Assembly: GCF_030247195.1 (NCBI RefSeq)
Contig: NW_026683305.1
Location: 82,501-146,500 of the forward strand
DNA length: 64,000 nucleotides
Direction: 5' to 3'
Source: Topomyia yanbarensis
Lineage: Eukaryota; Arthropoda; Insecta; Diptera; Culicidae
Both the position numbers and the translations under genes were made by a program. Shown one piece after another: positions 1 to 12,712 of the stretch; positions within the stretch are counted from its first letter, which is position 1, and each line of letters opens with the position of its first letter. Under the pieces are notes generated by a model. That model was not told where the DNA came from, searched no databases, and saw only the letters and a program-made list of their open reading frames with translations.

Positions 1-26
1 TCTCTTCTTCTTGAAGAGTTTTCTTT

Positions 27-318
27 CCTTTCTTGTGCCCTGGTGAATAATTGTTGACAGATGACTGTATGCAACTAGCGAGGTTGGCAGTGCAGCCAAT
101 TTCTTTGTCATATTTAGGTATGTTGCTATAATACACATAATAATGACTGTTTTATTAACTCACATTTCGCCAAAATATATCTGGAACTAATCAATCCAAG
201 ATTTTTATCATATACTACATGTTTCTAGCAAATTTGGTCAGCATAACAGCCTATTCATCAGAATCAAATTTGCCACAAACTTTGAAATAGAGATGGACGT
301 ACTACCAAAATACAGAAA
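27..318 (-). repeat. Inverted copy of part of the 8.0-8.9 kb spacer repeat
   Basis: Read on the opposite strand, this stretch matches 8335-8608 over nearly its whole length with scattered substitutions and small indels. Shared blocks include GCGAGGTTGGCAGTGCAGCC and ACTACATGTTTCTAGCAAAT. The same sequence recurs at about 11567-11840 and 13597-13870 inside the tandem array. It is therefore a dispersed repeat of unknown class, more diverged here than among the array copies. The left edge may lie outside the window. Confidence 0.75.
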
Positions 319-420
319 TCGTATTACTAGTTGCTTTATCTTGTCTTAGGTGTAAACGGGCGAACTCGTTAAAGGTCCAAGATGATAGATAACGGAAATC
401 GATGGTTAGTCATTTTAAAT

Positions 421-640
421 GAAGGCGTAGTTGGTTGAGTGGTAAGCATGACAGCCACCCATCCCAGTTAGTCTGGGTGCAATCCCAGCCGAGGTCGCTG
501 AGATTTTTCTGAGGTGTAAAATCTTCCTTCGGAAGGGAAGTAAAGCCGTTGCCTAGCAAAAGCAAGTATCGGACTAACGTTCCTTCTGCGATCTACGTTC
601 GGGCCAGGCCGGCGCCGGTTTTGTTCAATAAACACTTTAG
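421..640 (+). mobile_element. tRNA-derived SINE (type 1)
   Basis: An RNA polymerase III A box (TGGTTGAGTGG, 432-442) is followed by a weak B box (GGGTGCAATCCC, 475-486) at tRNA-like spacing. The tRNA-like head has the same layout as the minus-strand SINE at 21.8-22.05 kb (TGGTTGAGTGGTAAGC shared). The downstream tail runs to about 640. No clear TSD was seen, so the 3' edge is a guess. Confidence 0.6.
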
Positions 641-1198
641 GATTACCAGGAGTTGCACATTGAAAGATGTTTCCCTAATTCCAAGCACTACTACTGATTC
701 CCTGTGCAACTTCAGCTAGTCTAGATCGATAACGGAGTAGCAGCTACGGGTGGTCGTACAAGGTCAAGCTCAAGCTCAAGCTCGATGGTTAAAGTCATTT
801 TTAAATCAGAGATGAGAGCAACATGGATACCATTTGAAAGGAGGTTAGGCCATTTTGAAATCCAAGATTGCGGCCTATAGTGACCAAGAAACTGTGAAAA
901 CAACTATCAATATGGGTATCATTTAAAATAATCATAAAATACCGTAATTTATGAATTTAGGCCATTTTGAAAACAAAGATGGCGGTTTCGGGTAACCACC
1001 ACAGTAAAAACCATGATCAATATATATCTATATCGCTTTTGCAATGATGGTCACTAGATGACGGAAACTGATGATTGAGGACATTTTGCAATCAATCAAT
1101 CCAATATGGCGCTTTTTGGTTACCTCAAATCAATAAACCCACCTTCGATATGACCTATTTATAGCATTCATATCGAGCAGAATCTTTTCGAATTCTTT
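641..1198. other. No gene; degenerate repeated phrases
   Basis: I see no gene. The stretch repeats phrases of the form 'gatagataacggaa...', 'ggccattttgaaa...aagatggcgg' at about 740, 840, 955 and 1060. This suggests an eroded short tandem repeat. Confidence 0.4.
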
Positions 1199-1500
1199 CT
1201 GAAAAAACCTATTTTAATCCACCTAGCGGTGCAATTGTGCCTTTCTCAATCATGAATCACGAGAATGTGTGCGTTGTTTATATTCATTAAAATTTAAATT
1301 TTAAAATTTAAAAATTTTGAAAAAAAAACAGCCACGGTAATATTGAACTGAAAAACCTATTTTAATCCACCTAGCGGTGCAATTGTGCCTTTCTCAATCA
1401 TGAATCACGAGAATGTGTGCGTTGTTTATATTCATTAAAAGAGTTCGAGTTCTAAAATTTTGAAAAAAAAAAACAGCCACGGTAATATTGAACTGAAAAA
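1199..1500 (+). repeat. 145-bp tandem duplication of a repeat terminus
   Basis: Two direct copies of about 145 bp start at about 1204 and 1349. Each begins with the family terminus TTTTAATCCACCTAGCGGTG, followed by TGCCTTTCTCA, and ends with ACAGCCACGGTAATATTGAA. A third, diverged start (TTTTAATCCACCTAACAGTG) follows at about 1504. The same terminus opens the short elements at 3312, 45703 and 48890. Confidence 0.8.
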
Positions 1501-1509
1501 CGCTTTTAA

Positions 1510-2765
1510 TCCACCTAACAGTGTGATGAGACATTTCTTATAACTCTTATCACTCTCTTCGGATATTATATCGTTTGAGAACATTTAGAACTTGATGTTT
1601 CGCGATGTTTTTGATAACACATACTACATGGGATAGTGGCAGGACTCAGAGAATCGCTCAAATCAGCATAGGACAACATCAGTGCTAGAAATCTCAAACC
1701 AAATCAATGGGAAAGCGAAAAAATGGCCCATAAAATAGACATTCCAACGAATTATTGTTAATGCTCTGTTAATAAAATATCCAAATTGTGGTGGGAAAAC
1801 TGAATTTTCCTAAAGGGGTTATTTATTTATCATTCGCATGTATGAAAAAAGCCTTATGTTTACATTTGTGAGTATCGCCCTTTTCACAAAAAAAGCGTTG
1901 AAATGAAATCGCAGCTCCTGATATCACGTTATCTCTGAAGTGCATGCGTGCATAGTTCCAAATTTTACTTCGACATCGACTTTTTCTAAAGGTGACTTCC
2001 CAGTAGTATCCTTGATTTGAATTATTACCGCTAATCCTAATGCCAAAGAACAAATAAAAACCTCTCGAAAACGAACCGTTTGGGAAAATCATCATCATTA
2101 CTGGAATTTTCATTTTCACGAAACTTTTCGATAGCCTTCCGTCACATGCGTTAATGCACTTGGTGCACAGTGCTCCGAAAATCTAGCGAAATCGTCTTAG
2201 GGCTTAGGTCTAATTCAGAGCTATCTGCGCGGTGAGTTAAATCTGTAAAGAACACTAAAAATTATTTTCCATTCCATAATTTTCAGTTCAGCAATTCGAG
2301 AGATCGTACTCACCGCAAGCCATGAAAAATAGACTACGTTGTGAAGCGATGGTCACTATTTATTAAAAAATCACGGTTAAATAAAAAAATAAACTATTAA
2401 AAAATTTCAAATAGTTTATAATTTTCACAAACTTATTAGGAAAAATTTGTTTAATAAGCTTTCGTAATATTGTGTAGGAAAAAAGCTGAAAATTTCAGCA
2501 TTTTCTCTATCTGCAACATATAAACCCTTAAGTATACCAATTAATTGGTATACGAATTGGAATAGGTTCGCCAAATTTTGGAAGAAGTCTATAAAATAAC
2601 CTCTTGAAAGCTACCTAAAAATTGTTGTAGTTCGATGCAATAAAAAATCATATTTGGCAATTCATATTTGGCTGATACAATTGGGGTGTCAATGTATTAT
2701 AATAGATATTCAGCATTCGAAGAAGTTTCTTGTGAACGAGTGTAGAACGACTTTGTTTCTACTTA
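1510..2765. other. No recognised feature
   Basis: AT-rich DNA with only short, low-complexity open frames on either strand. I recognise no gene, RNA or element boundary here. Confidence 0.5.
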
Positions 2766-3311
2766 CTTGAAGTCAGCGGCGTAGCCAGAAATTCGGTTTG
2801 GCGGGGGTTTGGTGAAAATCGATCTTACTGTCTAAACGGCATAATTCCGAAACCATAATTTTTGAAGTTTTAAAATTATGCAGAATTATTTTCCAGAAAA
2901 TAGTAACAAGGGTCGTGTCTTTAGCGAATTTGTTGCGACTTTATTGTAGTCATGAATATTAACCTGAGAAAATTCACAATAAATACTTCTTGGACGATAT
3001 ACCGTCAAAATTGTTTTATCAAATGATGCGCTGTTTAACGTTTGTAAAACTCATCGAAGTTATTAAACCTCCGAAATTGGCGGTTTCAAAATGATGTTAT
3101 CTTGACCTTAAATTACTGTTTTTAAACATTTGACCTATACATACAATTGGTCATACAACAAAAATCAAATGCTCATCAAAATCGATCAGAACCTGCGAGA
3201 GTCGAATGGAAATCGTCATTTTTCATAAATTTCTCTCTACATTCGGATAGTGTTATCCTCGTTATTAATCATATTACGTTTTCGTTTCAACTCGACGCAT
3301 TCCCAAAATAA

Positions 3312-3690
3312 AAACCTGTTTTAATCCACCTAGTGGTGCAATTGTGCTTGTCTCATTTGTCCAGACTACGATTCCATGGCTGGTTATGTTCAATACAATA
3401 GTGGGAATGAATATTACATGTTCAGTACGATTTGAACATACATACAACGGATCGACAGCCACGATCTTGAGATACTATGTGATACTGAAACACGCTTGAA
3501 ACCAGCGGCGGATCATGGAGAAAGATCCGAGAGGTCTAGGTCCTGCCGAAAATTTTCAACTTGTTAAGAAATTTTAAGCTAGTTTTAATTTTAAAGTAGC
3601 AACCCCTCACTGCATACTCCCTCCGGGCCGGTATGATTGACGATTTTTAGAGTGATAGCATAACCTTTCTATATGAGAAAGGCAAAAATG
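3312..3690 (+). mobile_element. Short TIR-like element (CCTGTTTTAATCC family)
   Basis: Begins AAAACCTGTTTTAATCCACC followed by TGCTTGTCTCA, and ends with a CTCCGGGCC block, then CCTTTCTATATGAGAAAGGC. The TGCCTTTCTCA motif near the left end is the inverse of TGAGAAAGGCA at the right end. Related elements lie at 45703-46273 and 48890-49416. Class unknown; a non-autonomous DNA element is the best guess. Confidence 0.6.
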
Positions 3691-4110
3691 TACCAAAGTC
3701 CAAAGAAGTCAATTTTTGTCAAACATCTCAATGTTTCATGCATTTTAAAGTCATTTGGCATCAAAAATACAAATTTGATTTTGAAAATTTTTCATTTCAG
3801 TTTATATGAGAATTTGCTGTGTGATTGCACTCTTCAACTCGTAACTCCGGAACCGGAAGTCCAATCAATAAAAAAATTCAATAGCAGCCGATGGGAAGGT
3901 TGTACTTTTCATTTGAGACTAACTTTGTGTAAATCGGTCCAGCCATCTCTGAGAAACTGAGGTCACATTTTTTTCCACATACACACATACATACACACAC
4001 AGACATTTTCCGATCTCGACGAACTCAGTCGATTGGCATATGACACTCGGTCCTCCGGGTCGGGATTAGATTGACGAATTTTAGAGTGAATGAGAAAGGC
4101 AAAAACATTT
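3691..4110 (+). repeat. Short R-family unit
   Basis: Carries the R-family order in a short version: a TTTGGCATCAAAAATAC block, CGGAACCGGAAGTC, 'catttgagactaa...tcggtccagccatctctgagaaa', a short ACAY microsatellite (3978-4002), a CGACGAACTCAGTCGAT block, a TCCTCCGGG block and the GAGAAAGGCAAAAA end. It abuts the previous element head to tail. Confidence 0.65.
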
Positions 4111-4597
4111 TTGGCAAATGTTGAAAGTTATGCATTTTTTTGGTGAGCAGTTCTATGTTTCATAGACATCAAATCAATTTTAACTTCGCTTCCTATTAAA
4201 TAAAGACCCTTATTACAATACATTTCTACAAAAACGAGATCAATTTGAAAATAAATCTGAGGATTATGATTGATTACAGAACTCTGGAATTTTCTATTGG
4301 AATGTTTTCAGGCAGGAATTTGATATTGATGCAATTAGACAACTGTGAAATCAAAACCAATAGATCAGTTACATATCAGGACCCCATTCCGACAATTTAT
4401 CAAAAGTCCTAATGATGTTAACAACAACAGGTTATCAATCCACGGATCAGATAATTGTTATTGTAATATTGAATTAAATCAGTCTGCATCAATAAATTTT
4501 CAACTTCAATCCAATATTTTTTTTTGGTGTTGTGGGGGGGGGTGTTGTACGGTGTTAAACCCCAAAACCTTCTCTTGGCTACGCCGTTGCTTGGAGT

Positions 4598-5470
4598 TAT
4601 TTTTTTCGCTTTTCATTTTCCGATATGTTTCAGATCGATCCGATGGTTATAAGTTAGAAAAATTGCAGTGAGAAGATTCGCACAAATGAACATTTTTGTA
4701 CTGATAAGGTATCAAGTTCCTTCCAGACAACTTGGAAGTGTTCGGTGATTATTTCTAGCGGTTGTAGATAGTAAAATGAAATACAAAAGTCGTTTTATCG
4801 AAATAATGTTTAGCCTATTTCAATGGATTATTACTGTATTGAACAATAAATGGGCGACAAAGAGTAATCAACAAACAATAAGCCATAACTTTTAAAGTAT
4901 TCAAAATAGATATTTAAAGTCTTTAGTAAAGTTATTCGCAAAAGTAAGAGCTACAAATTTGCTGAAGACATCATTTCGAAATAATCACTTCCAAGAAAAT
5001 TTGTAAAAATATCTCACTCATAGGGGGATTAATCAGCAAAAGCACAATTCCAGAAGAAAGGCCATATTACCTCCATTAAATTTTCCGAAGATACTATTGA
5101 CCTAAAATAAGCCGTTTTGGCGTTAATAATAGATTATATGTTTTTGGTCATATTTCTGGCAATGGGAAATGATAAAAATCTTTCGTCCGCATTTAATGTT
5201 AAATATCTCTTTTGATAATAGTCCGATTTCTACAATCTATAGCTTGTTCGAAAGGTATTCGTTGAAGCTGTCTAAAAATATATAAATTGTTAATCTATAT
5301 TGTCAATTTCGGCAGATAATTTAAAAAAACTGCGAAAAACGCCATTTTTACGCATTCAAACATTCATATCTTGGAAACTAAACATCAGAATCAAAAACAA
5401 ATTAATAGCGTTCATACTGTTTTTTAGTTATTTCATTTAAAATTGGTTTGGATAAGATCGGCTCAGCCAT
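4598..5470. other. No recognised feature
   Basis: AT-rich, with no convincing open frame and no element ends that I can pair. Confidence 0.5.
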
Positions 5471-5655
5471 TGCTGAGAAACACGAATGAGAATTTGTCCG
5501 TTACATACACACACACACAGACACACACACACAGACATTGTGCCAAATCGTCGAGCTGAGTCGATTGGTATATAAGACTCGGCCCTCCGGGCCTCGGAAA
5601 AAATCTTGAAAGTTTGAGCGAATTCTATACATTTCTTTTATAAGAAATGTAAAAC
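5471..5655 (+). repeat. Diverged R-family terminal module
   Basis: Contains an (AC)n tract, CGTCGAGCTGAGTCGATTGG, CGGCCCTCCGGGCC and the degenerate end TTTCTTTTATAAGAAATG. It sits immediately upstream of the first full R unit and looks like the end of an older unit. Confidence 0.6.
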
Positions 5656-6839
5656 GGTGCGAAATCGGCAGTCCCAAAAAGTCGATTTTTACAAAAAAAA
5701 TTTTTTTTCGAGATAACACAAAATCTCGACGTTTCATGCATTTTAAAGATGTATACGAATTCGATTTCTGAAATTTCATGGGGTCCCCCCTTTGAAAAAA
5801 AAATTTGAGTTCTGGCTTATATGGGAATTTCATATGTGACCGGACGATTTAGTCTATATTTCCGGACCCATATAAGCGATCCGTACGAAATTTTATAGAC
5901 ATCTGTGGGGATATTATAGCTATCATTTGGAACTAAGTTTGTGAAAATCGGCCCAACCATTTCAGGGAAACTGATGTGAGTTCGTAAATTTTGAAAGATG
6001 GCCGCTTTTCCCGGGCACTTCCGGAACCGTCTATGGTGGTCAATGTAGTCAACGAAAGTTTGGTTGGCCGTCGGTGACCTAGAACAGCAAATTTAAGTTG
6101 TTTGAGAGACATTTTAGCGAAATTTTTACCTTTTTTGCTTTCATCGGAGTATCGGTTTGAATCACAATTTGCTATGTGATCGCACGCCACAACCTGTAAC
6201 TCCGGAACCGGAAGTCGGATCGGGATGAAATTAAATAGCCATTTACGGGGACGCAATACCTTTCATTTGAGGCCAAGTTTAGTCGAATCGGTCTAGCCAT
6301 CTCCGAGAAACCGATGTGACTGTTATTCTGAATTTAGATTCTTCCGCCGGGGCTTCCGGAACCGAGGATGGTGGCCAATGTGGCCAAATAGACTTTGAAT
6401 GGATGTTAGTGACCTAATACTACAAATCGAAGCAGTTGTGGTCATATTTTGGAAAATTTTTCACCTTTATACATTCATTGCAGAATTTATTAAAATCGAC
6501 ATTTTCTGCGTGTTCGTACTTATCACCCTGTAATTCCGGAACCGAAAGTCGGATCCATTAGAAATTCAATAGCAGCCTATGGGAACGTTGCACCTTTCAT
6601 TTGAGACTAAGTTTGTCAAAATCGGTTCAGCAATCTCTGAGAAAAATGAGTGACATTTTTGGTCACATACACACATACATACACACACATACATACATAC
6701 ACACATACATACACACACAGACATTTGCCGAACTCGACGAACTGAATCGAATGGTATATGTCACTCGGCCCTCCGGGCCTCCGTTAAAAAGTCGGTTTTC
6801 AGAGCAATTGTAATACCTTTCTATTGAGAAAGGCAAAAA
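5656..6839 (+). repeat. R repeat, full unit 1
   Basis: A ~1.19-kb unit starting GGTGCGAAATCGGCAG and ending GAGAAAGGCAAAAA. It contains three diverged ~330-bp internal repeats, each with a CGGAACCGGAAGTCGGAT-type block and a 'catttgag..aagttt..tcggt..agccatctc' block (near 5935, 6268 and 6598). These are followed by ACAY microsatellite (6667-6722), CGACGAACTGAATCGAATGG, CGGCCCTCCGGGCC and a hairpin-like CCTTTCTATTGAGAAAGG. Open frames inside are repeat artefacts. It lacks 12 bp present in unit 2. Confidence 0.85.
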
Positions 6840-8035
6840 GGTGCGAAATCGGCAGTCCCAAAAAGCCGATTTTAAAAAAAAAAAAAATTTTTCGAGATAA
6901 CATAAAATCTCGACGTTTCATGCATTTTAAAGATGTTTGGCATCAAAAATACGAATTCGATTTCTGAAATTTCATGGGGTCCCCCCTTTGAAAAAAAAAT
7001 TTGAGTTCTGGCTTATATGGGAATTTCATATGTGACCGGACGATTTAGTCTATATTTCCGGACCCATATAAGCGATCCGTACGAAATTTTATAGACATCT
7101 GTGGGGATATTATAGCTATCATTTGGAACTAAGTTTGTGAAAATCGGCCCAACCATTTCAGGGAAACTGATGTGAGTTCGTAAATTTTGAAAGATGGCCG
7201 CTTTTCCCGGGCACTTCCGGAACCGTCTATGGTGGTCAATGTAGTCAACGAAAGTTTGGTTGGCCGTCGGTGACCTAGAACAGCAAATTTAAGTTGTTTG
7301 AGAGACATTTTAGCGAAATTTTTACCTTTTTTGCTTTCATCGGAGTATCGGTTTGAATCACAATTTGCTATGTGATCGCACGCCACAACCTGTAACTCCG
7401 GAACCGGAAGTCGGATCGGGATGAAATTAAATAGCCATTTACGGGGACGCAATACCTTTCATTTGAGGCCAAGTTTAGTCGAATCGGTCTAGCCATCTCC
7501 GAGAAACCGATGTGACTGTTATTCTGAATTTAGATACTTCCGCCGGGGCTTCCGGAACCGAGGATGGTGGCCAATGTGGCCAAATAGACTTTGAATGGAT
7601 GTTAGTGACCTAATACTACAAATCGAAGCAGTTGTGGTCATATTTTGGAAAATTTTTCACCTTTATACATTCATTGCAGAATTTATTAAAATCGACATTT
7701 TCTGCGTGTTCGTACTTATCACCCTGTAATTCCGGAACCGAAAGTCGGATCCATTAGAAATTCAATAGCAGCCTATGGGAACGTTGCACCTTTCATTTGA
7801 GACTAAGTTTGTCAAAATCGGTTCAGCAATCTCTGAGAAAAATGAGTGACATTTTTGGTCACATACACACATACATACACACACATACATACATACACAC
7901 ATACATACACACACAGACATTTGCCGAACTCGACGAACTGAATCGAATGGTATATGTCACTCGGCCCTCCGGGCCTCCGTTAAAAAGTCGGTTTTCAGAG
8001 CAATTGCAATACCTTTCTATTGAGAAAGGCAAAAA
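6840..8035 (+). repeat. R repeat, full unit 2
   Basis: A 1196-bp unit joined head to tail to unit 1 and almost identical to it apart from the 12-bp length difference near 6950 and scattered substitutions. It opens the first 3232-bp macro-unit (6840-10071). Confidence 0.9.
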
Positions 8036-8888
8036 AAGATTCTCGTAGACTATAGACTGTGCTCGTAATGTGTTCCTATATAACCAGTGTGGAAATGTTT
8101 TACCTCTTCACCATGTCATCGGAATTGTACACAGGGAACTATTGGTAGAGGTGCAAATAAATAGCTGAATTACATATTTGATTTTAGCAATGAATTTGAC
8201 AGCTTCGTACAATTATGATAGCATACTGCGGCTATCATATTTCTTTTTCAAATTTTCTTAAATTCGCAGAGTTCAGACGAAAATAATGAATCTACTAATA
8301 ACAGCTTATTGAAACTGGTTGCAATGAAAAATGTTATTTGGTAGTACGTTCATCTCTATAATATTTTTGTTGCAAATTTGATTCTGATGAATAGGCTGTT
8401 ATGCTGGCCAAATTTGCTAGAAACATGTAGTATGTGATAAAAATGTTGGATTGATTAGTACCAGATAAATGCGAAATGTGTGTCAATAAAACGGTCATTA
8501 TTATGTGTATTATAGAAACATATCTAAATATGACAAAGAAATTGGCTGCACTGCCAACCTCGCTAGCTGCATACACTCATCTGTCATCTGGCACAAGAAA
8601 GGCATGATAACCAAAAATACGAAGCCAGTTGTCTCTTTTTGTCTTAGGTTTACCCGGATCTCATTTGACTGGTGCTCACTGGGGAAATTGAAAGCTGATC
8701 TATTCATTTGAGAGGATCAAACGAAGGAGGTTGAATATGAATTGCGACTCATTTGAAAGCAGCGGTGAGTGAAGTGCCATGAACCCAGCTTCAGATTAAC
8801 AACAACTGATGCGTTAAATGAATGTGAATGCTACTGCAGACGACTGATTGACTGCGTTCATTCAGTTTCGATTGAATGAAATGAAATT
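8036..8888. repeat. Spacer repeat U, copy 1
   Basis: An ~850-bp AT-rich block starting AAGATTCTCGTAGACTATAG. It lies between the R end and the 3' side of the RT fragment, and recurs near-identically at 11268-12120 and 13300-14150. About 270 bp of it also occurs inverted at the window start. The adjoining RT frame stops just as it enters this block, so U seems to have replaced the normal C-terminus of the LINE. Confidence 0.8.
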
Positions 8889-9480
8889 TTACTGCACTGC
8901 TCTTGACCATGACGGGCCGCCGTACCTGAGGATAGATACGGCAACGCCTGCCAGTAACCTACGTCTACTGGCGCACACCTTTGAGCTGTTGGACATCATT
9001 CTCGATAGTGCCGCAACAGCAGTCGACGCTCTCTTGCACGTATAGTCGACATGGCTGCCGAAGGTCAGCTTGTCGTCTATAATGACTCCGAGAGACTTCA
9101 GACTTCGCTGTGAAGTGATCGCGACTTCTCCCACATGGATAACTGCATGTTGTGCCGACTTGCGGTTGTTGACGATAACTACCTCCGTCTTATGATGAGC
9201 GAGCTCCAGGCCTCTCGCGCTCATCCATTCCTCCACCGTGCCAATCGCGTGTTCTGCGGTTAGTTCTACCTCAGGAATTGACTCCCCGTAGACCTCCAAG
9301 GTTACGTCGTCGGCAAAGCCGACGATCTTGACCCCAGGAGGGAACTTCAGTCTCAGAACCCCGTCATACATGAGGTTCCATAGCACCGGGCCTAGGATCG
9401 AGCCCTGCGGGACTCCGGCGGTAATCGGAACCCTTTTCTGACCGGCATCGGTCTCGTATAGCAGTTTTGGAAGTAACTTA
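8889..9480 (-). pseudogene. R1-clade LINE RT fragment, copy 1
   Basis: About 195 codons from the RT of a non-LTR retrotransposon. The visible order is GVPQGSILGPVLWN, then the catalytic FADD motif (FADDVTLEVYGE), then the thumb region ending YGGPSWSRAVQ and a stop. Both ends are broken. At 9479/9480 the RT sequence joins R sequence (GTAACTT/ACCTTTCATT), and after SRAVQ it runs into U. Motif style fits the R1 clade. It differs from the copies at 12121 and 14151 by only a few bases, for example 9152-9153 and 9242. It cannot encode a complete RT. Confidence 0.85.
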
Positions 9481-10071
9481 CCTTTCATTTGAGGCCAAGT
9501 TTAGTCGAATCGGTCTAGCCATCTCCGAGAAACCGATGTGACTGTTATTCTGAATTTAGATACTTCCGCCGGGGCTTCCGGAACCGAGGATGGTGGCCAA
9601 TGTGGCCAAATAGACTTTGAATGGATGTTAGTGACCTAATACTACAAATCGAAGCAGTTGTGGTCATATTTTGGAAAATTTTTCACCTTTATACATTCAT
9701 TGCAGAATTTATTAAAATCGACATTTTCTGCGTGTTCGTACTTATCACCCTGTAATTCCGGAACCGGAAGTCGGATCCATTAGAAATTTAATAGCAGCCT
9801 ATGGGAACGTTGCACCTTTCATTTGAGACTAAGTTTGTCAAAATCGGTTCAGCCATCTCTGAGAAAAATGAGTGACATTTTTGGTCACATACACACACAC
9901 ATACACACACACACATACATACATACATACACACATACATACACACACACAGACATTTGCCGAACTCGACGAACTGAATCGAATGGTATATGTCACTCGG
10001 CCCTCCGGGCCTCCGTTAAAAAGTCGGTTTTCAGAGCAATTGTAATACCTTTCTATTGAGAAAGGCAAAAA
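9481..10071 (+). repeat. Half R unit
   Basis: Equivalent to the second half of a full R unit (from CCTTTCATTTGAGGCCAAG onward), including microsatellite, CCCTCCGGGCC block and terminal hairpin. The first half is absent, replaced by the RT fragment junction. Confidence 0.85.
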
Positions 10072-11267
10072 GGTGCGAAATCGGCAGTCCCAAAAAGCCG
10101 ATTTTAAAAAAAAAAAAAATTTTTCGAGATAACATAAAATCTCGACGTTTCATGCATTTTAAAGATGTTTGGCATCAAAAATACGAATTCGATTTCTGAA
10201 ATTTCATGGGGTCCCCCCTTTGAAAAAAAAATTTGAGTTCTGGCTTATATGGGAATTTCATATGTGACCGGACGATTTAGTCTATATTTCCGGACCCATA
10301 TAAGCGATCCGTACGAAATTTTATAGACATCTGTGGGGATATTATAGCTATCATTTGGAACTAAGTTTGTGAAAATCGGCCCAACCATTTCAGGGAAACT
10401 GATGTGAGTTCGTAAATTTTGAAAGATGGCCGCTTTTCCCGGGCACTTCCGGAACCGTCTATGGTGGTCAATGTAGTCAACGAAAGTTTGGTTGGCCGTC
10501 GGTGACCTAGAACAGCAAATTTAAGTTGTTTGAGAGACATTTTAGCGAAATTTTTACCTTTTTTGCTTTCATCGGAGTATCGGTTTGAATCACAATTTGC
10601 TATGTGATCGCACGCCACAACCTGTAACTCCGGAACCGGAAGTCGGATCGGGATGAAATTAAATAGCCATTTACGGGGACGCAATACCTTTCATTTGAGG
10701 CCAAGTTTAGTCGAATCGGTCTAGCCATCTCCGAGAAACCGATGTGACTGTTATTCTGAATTTAGATACTTCCGCCGGGGCTTCCGGAACCGAGGATGGT
10801 GGCCAATGTGGCCAAATAGACTTTGAATGGATGTTAGTGACCTAATACTACAAATCGAAGCAGTTGTGGTCATATTTTGGAAAATTTTTCACCTTTATAC
10901 ATTCATTGCAGAATTTATTAAAATCGACATTTTCTGCGTGTTCGTACTTATCACCCTGTAATTCCGGAACCGAAAGTCGGATCCATTAGAAATTCAATAG
11001 CAGCCTATGGGAACGTTGCACCTTTCATTTGAGACTAAGTTTGTCAAAATCGGTTCAGCAATCTCTGAGAAAAATGAGTGACATTTTTGGTCACATACAC
11101 ACATACACACACACACATACATACATACACACATACATACACACACAGACATTTGCCGAACTCGACGAACTGAATCGAATGGTATATGTCACTCGGCCCT
11201 CCGGGCCTCCGTTAAAAAGTCGGTTTTCAGAGCAATTGCAATACCTTTCTATTGAGAAAGGCAAAAA
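10072..11267 (+). repeat. R repeat, full unit 3
   Basis: Offset exactly 3232 bp from unit 2 and near-identical to it, with small microsatellite variation. It opens the second macro-unit. Confidence 0.9.
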
Positions 11268-12120
11268 AAGATTCTCGTAGACTATAGACTGTGCTCGTAA
11301 TGTGTTCCTATATAACCAGTGTGGAAATGTTTTACCTCTTCACCATGTCATCGGAATTGTACACAGGGAACTATTGGTAGAGGTGCAAATAAATAGCTGA
11401 ATTACATATTTGATTTTAGCAATGAATTTGACAGCTTCGTACAATTATGATAGCATACTGCGGCTATCATATTTCTTTTTCAAATTTTCTTAAATTCGCA
11501 GAGTTCAGACGAAAATAATGAATCTACTAATAACAGCTTATTGAAACTGGTTGCAATGAAAAATGTTATTTGGTAGTACGTTCATCTCTATAATATTTTT
11601 GTTGCAAATTTGATTCTGATGAATAGGCTGTTATGCTGGCCAAATTTGCTAGAAACATGTAGTATGTGATAAAAATGTTGGATTGATTAGTACCAGATAA
11701 ATGCGAAATGTGTGTCAATAAAACGGTCATTATTATGTGTATTATAGAAACATATCTAAATATGACAAAGAAATTGGCTGCACTGCCAACCTCGCTAGCT
11801 GCATACACTCATCTGTCATCTGGCACAAGAAAGGCATGATAACCAAAAATACGAAGCCAGTTGTCTCTTTTTGTCTTAGGTTTACCCGGATCTCATTTGA
11901 CTGGTGCTCACTGGGGAAATTGAAAGCTGATCTATTCATTTGAGAGGATCAAACGAAGGAGGTTGAATATGAATTGCGACTCATTTGAAAGCAGCGGTGA
12001 GTGAAGTGCCATGAACCCAGCTTCAGATTAACAACAACTGATGCGTTAAATGAATGTGAATGCTACTGCAGACGACTGATTGACTGCGTTCATTCAGTTT
12101 CGATTGAATGAAATGAAATT
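11268..12120. repeat. Spacer repeat U, copy 2
   Basis: Offset 3232 bp from copy 1 and near-identical over the full length by eye. Confidence 0.9.
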
Positions 12121-12712
12121 TTACTGCACTGCTCTTGACCATGACGGGCCGCCGTACCTGAGGATAGATACGGCAACGCCTGCCAGTAACCTACGTCTAC
12201 TGGCGCACACCTTTGAGCTGTTGGACATCATTCTCGATAGTGCCGCAACAGCAGTCGACGCTCTCTTGCACGTATAGTCGACATGGCTGCCGAAGGTCAG
12301 CTTGTCGTCTATAATGACTCCGAGAGACTTCAGACTTCGCTGTGAAGTGATCGCGACTTCTCCCACATGGATAACTGCATGTCGTGCCGACTTGCGGTTG
12401 TTGACGATAACTACCTCCGTCTTATGATGAGCGAGCTCCAGGCCTCTCGCGCTCATCCATTCCTCCACCGTGCTAATCGCGTGTTCTGCGGTTAGTTCTA
12501 CCTCAGGAATTGACTCCCCGTAGACCTCCAAGGTTACGTCGTCGGCAAAGCCGACGATCTTGACCCCAGGAGGGAACTTCAGTCTCAGAACCCCGTCATA
12601 CATGAGGTTCCATAGCACCGGGCCTAGGATCGAGCCCTGCGGGACTCCGGCGGTAATCGGAACCCTTTTCTGACCAGCATCGGTCTCGTATAGCAGTTTT
12701 GGAAGTAACTTA
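12121..12712 (-). pseudogene. R1-clade LINE RT fragment, copy 2
   Basis: Same segment as copy 1 with the same truncation points: the RT/R junction at about 12711/12712 and the stop after SRAVQ entering U. It retains GVPQGSILGP and FADD. It has a private change at about 12384, giving Arg in place of Gln in the 'KSAQHAV' region. The identical breakpoints show copies 1 and 2 arose by duplication of one junction, not by separate LINE insertions. Confidence 0.85.

Larger units (their letters stand above)
2774..4589. mobile_element. hAT-like non-autonomous DNA element with nested repeats
   Basis: The left end CAGCGGCGTAGCCAGA is matched in inverted orientation by the right end (reverse complement CAACGGCGTAGCCAAGA); both ends continue into G-rich sequence. 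The flanks form an 8-bp duplication with one mismatch, CTTGAAGT at 2766-2773 and CTTGGAGT at 4590-4597. An 8-bp TSD and CAG-type ends fit the hAT superfamily. No transposase frame is visible. It contains two other repeats (3312-3690 and 3691-4110), so it is old or was assembled by nesting. Confidence 0.55.

Noticed and set aside
5933..6256. A 107-codon minus-strand frame repeated exactly at 7129, 10361 and, with changes, 47036
   Set aside because: It lies wholly within the R repeat, spans the ~330-bp internal repeats, has no known domain, and is conserved only because the repeat copies are young.
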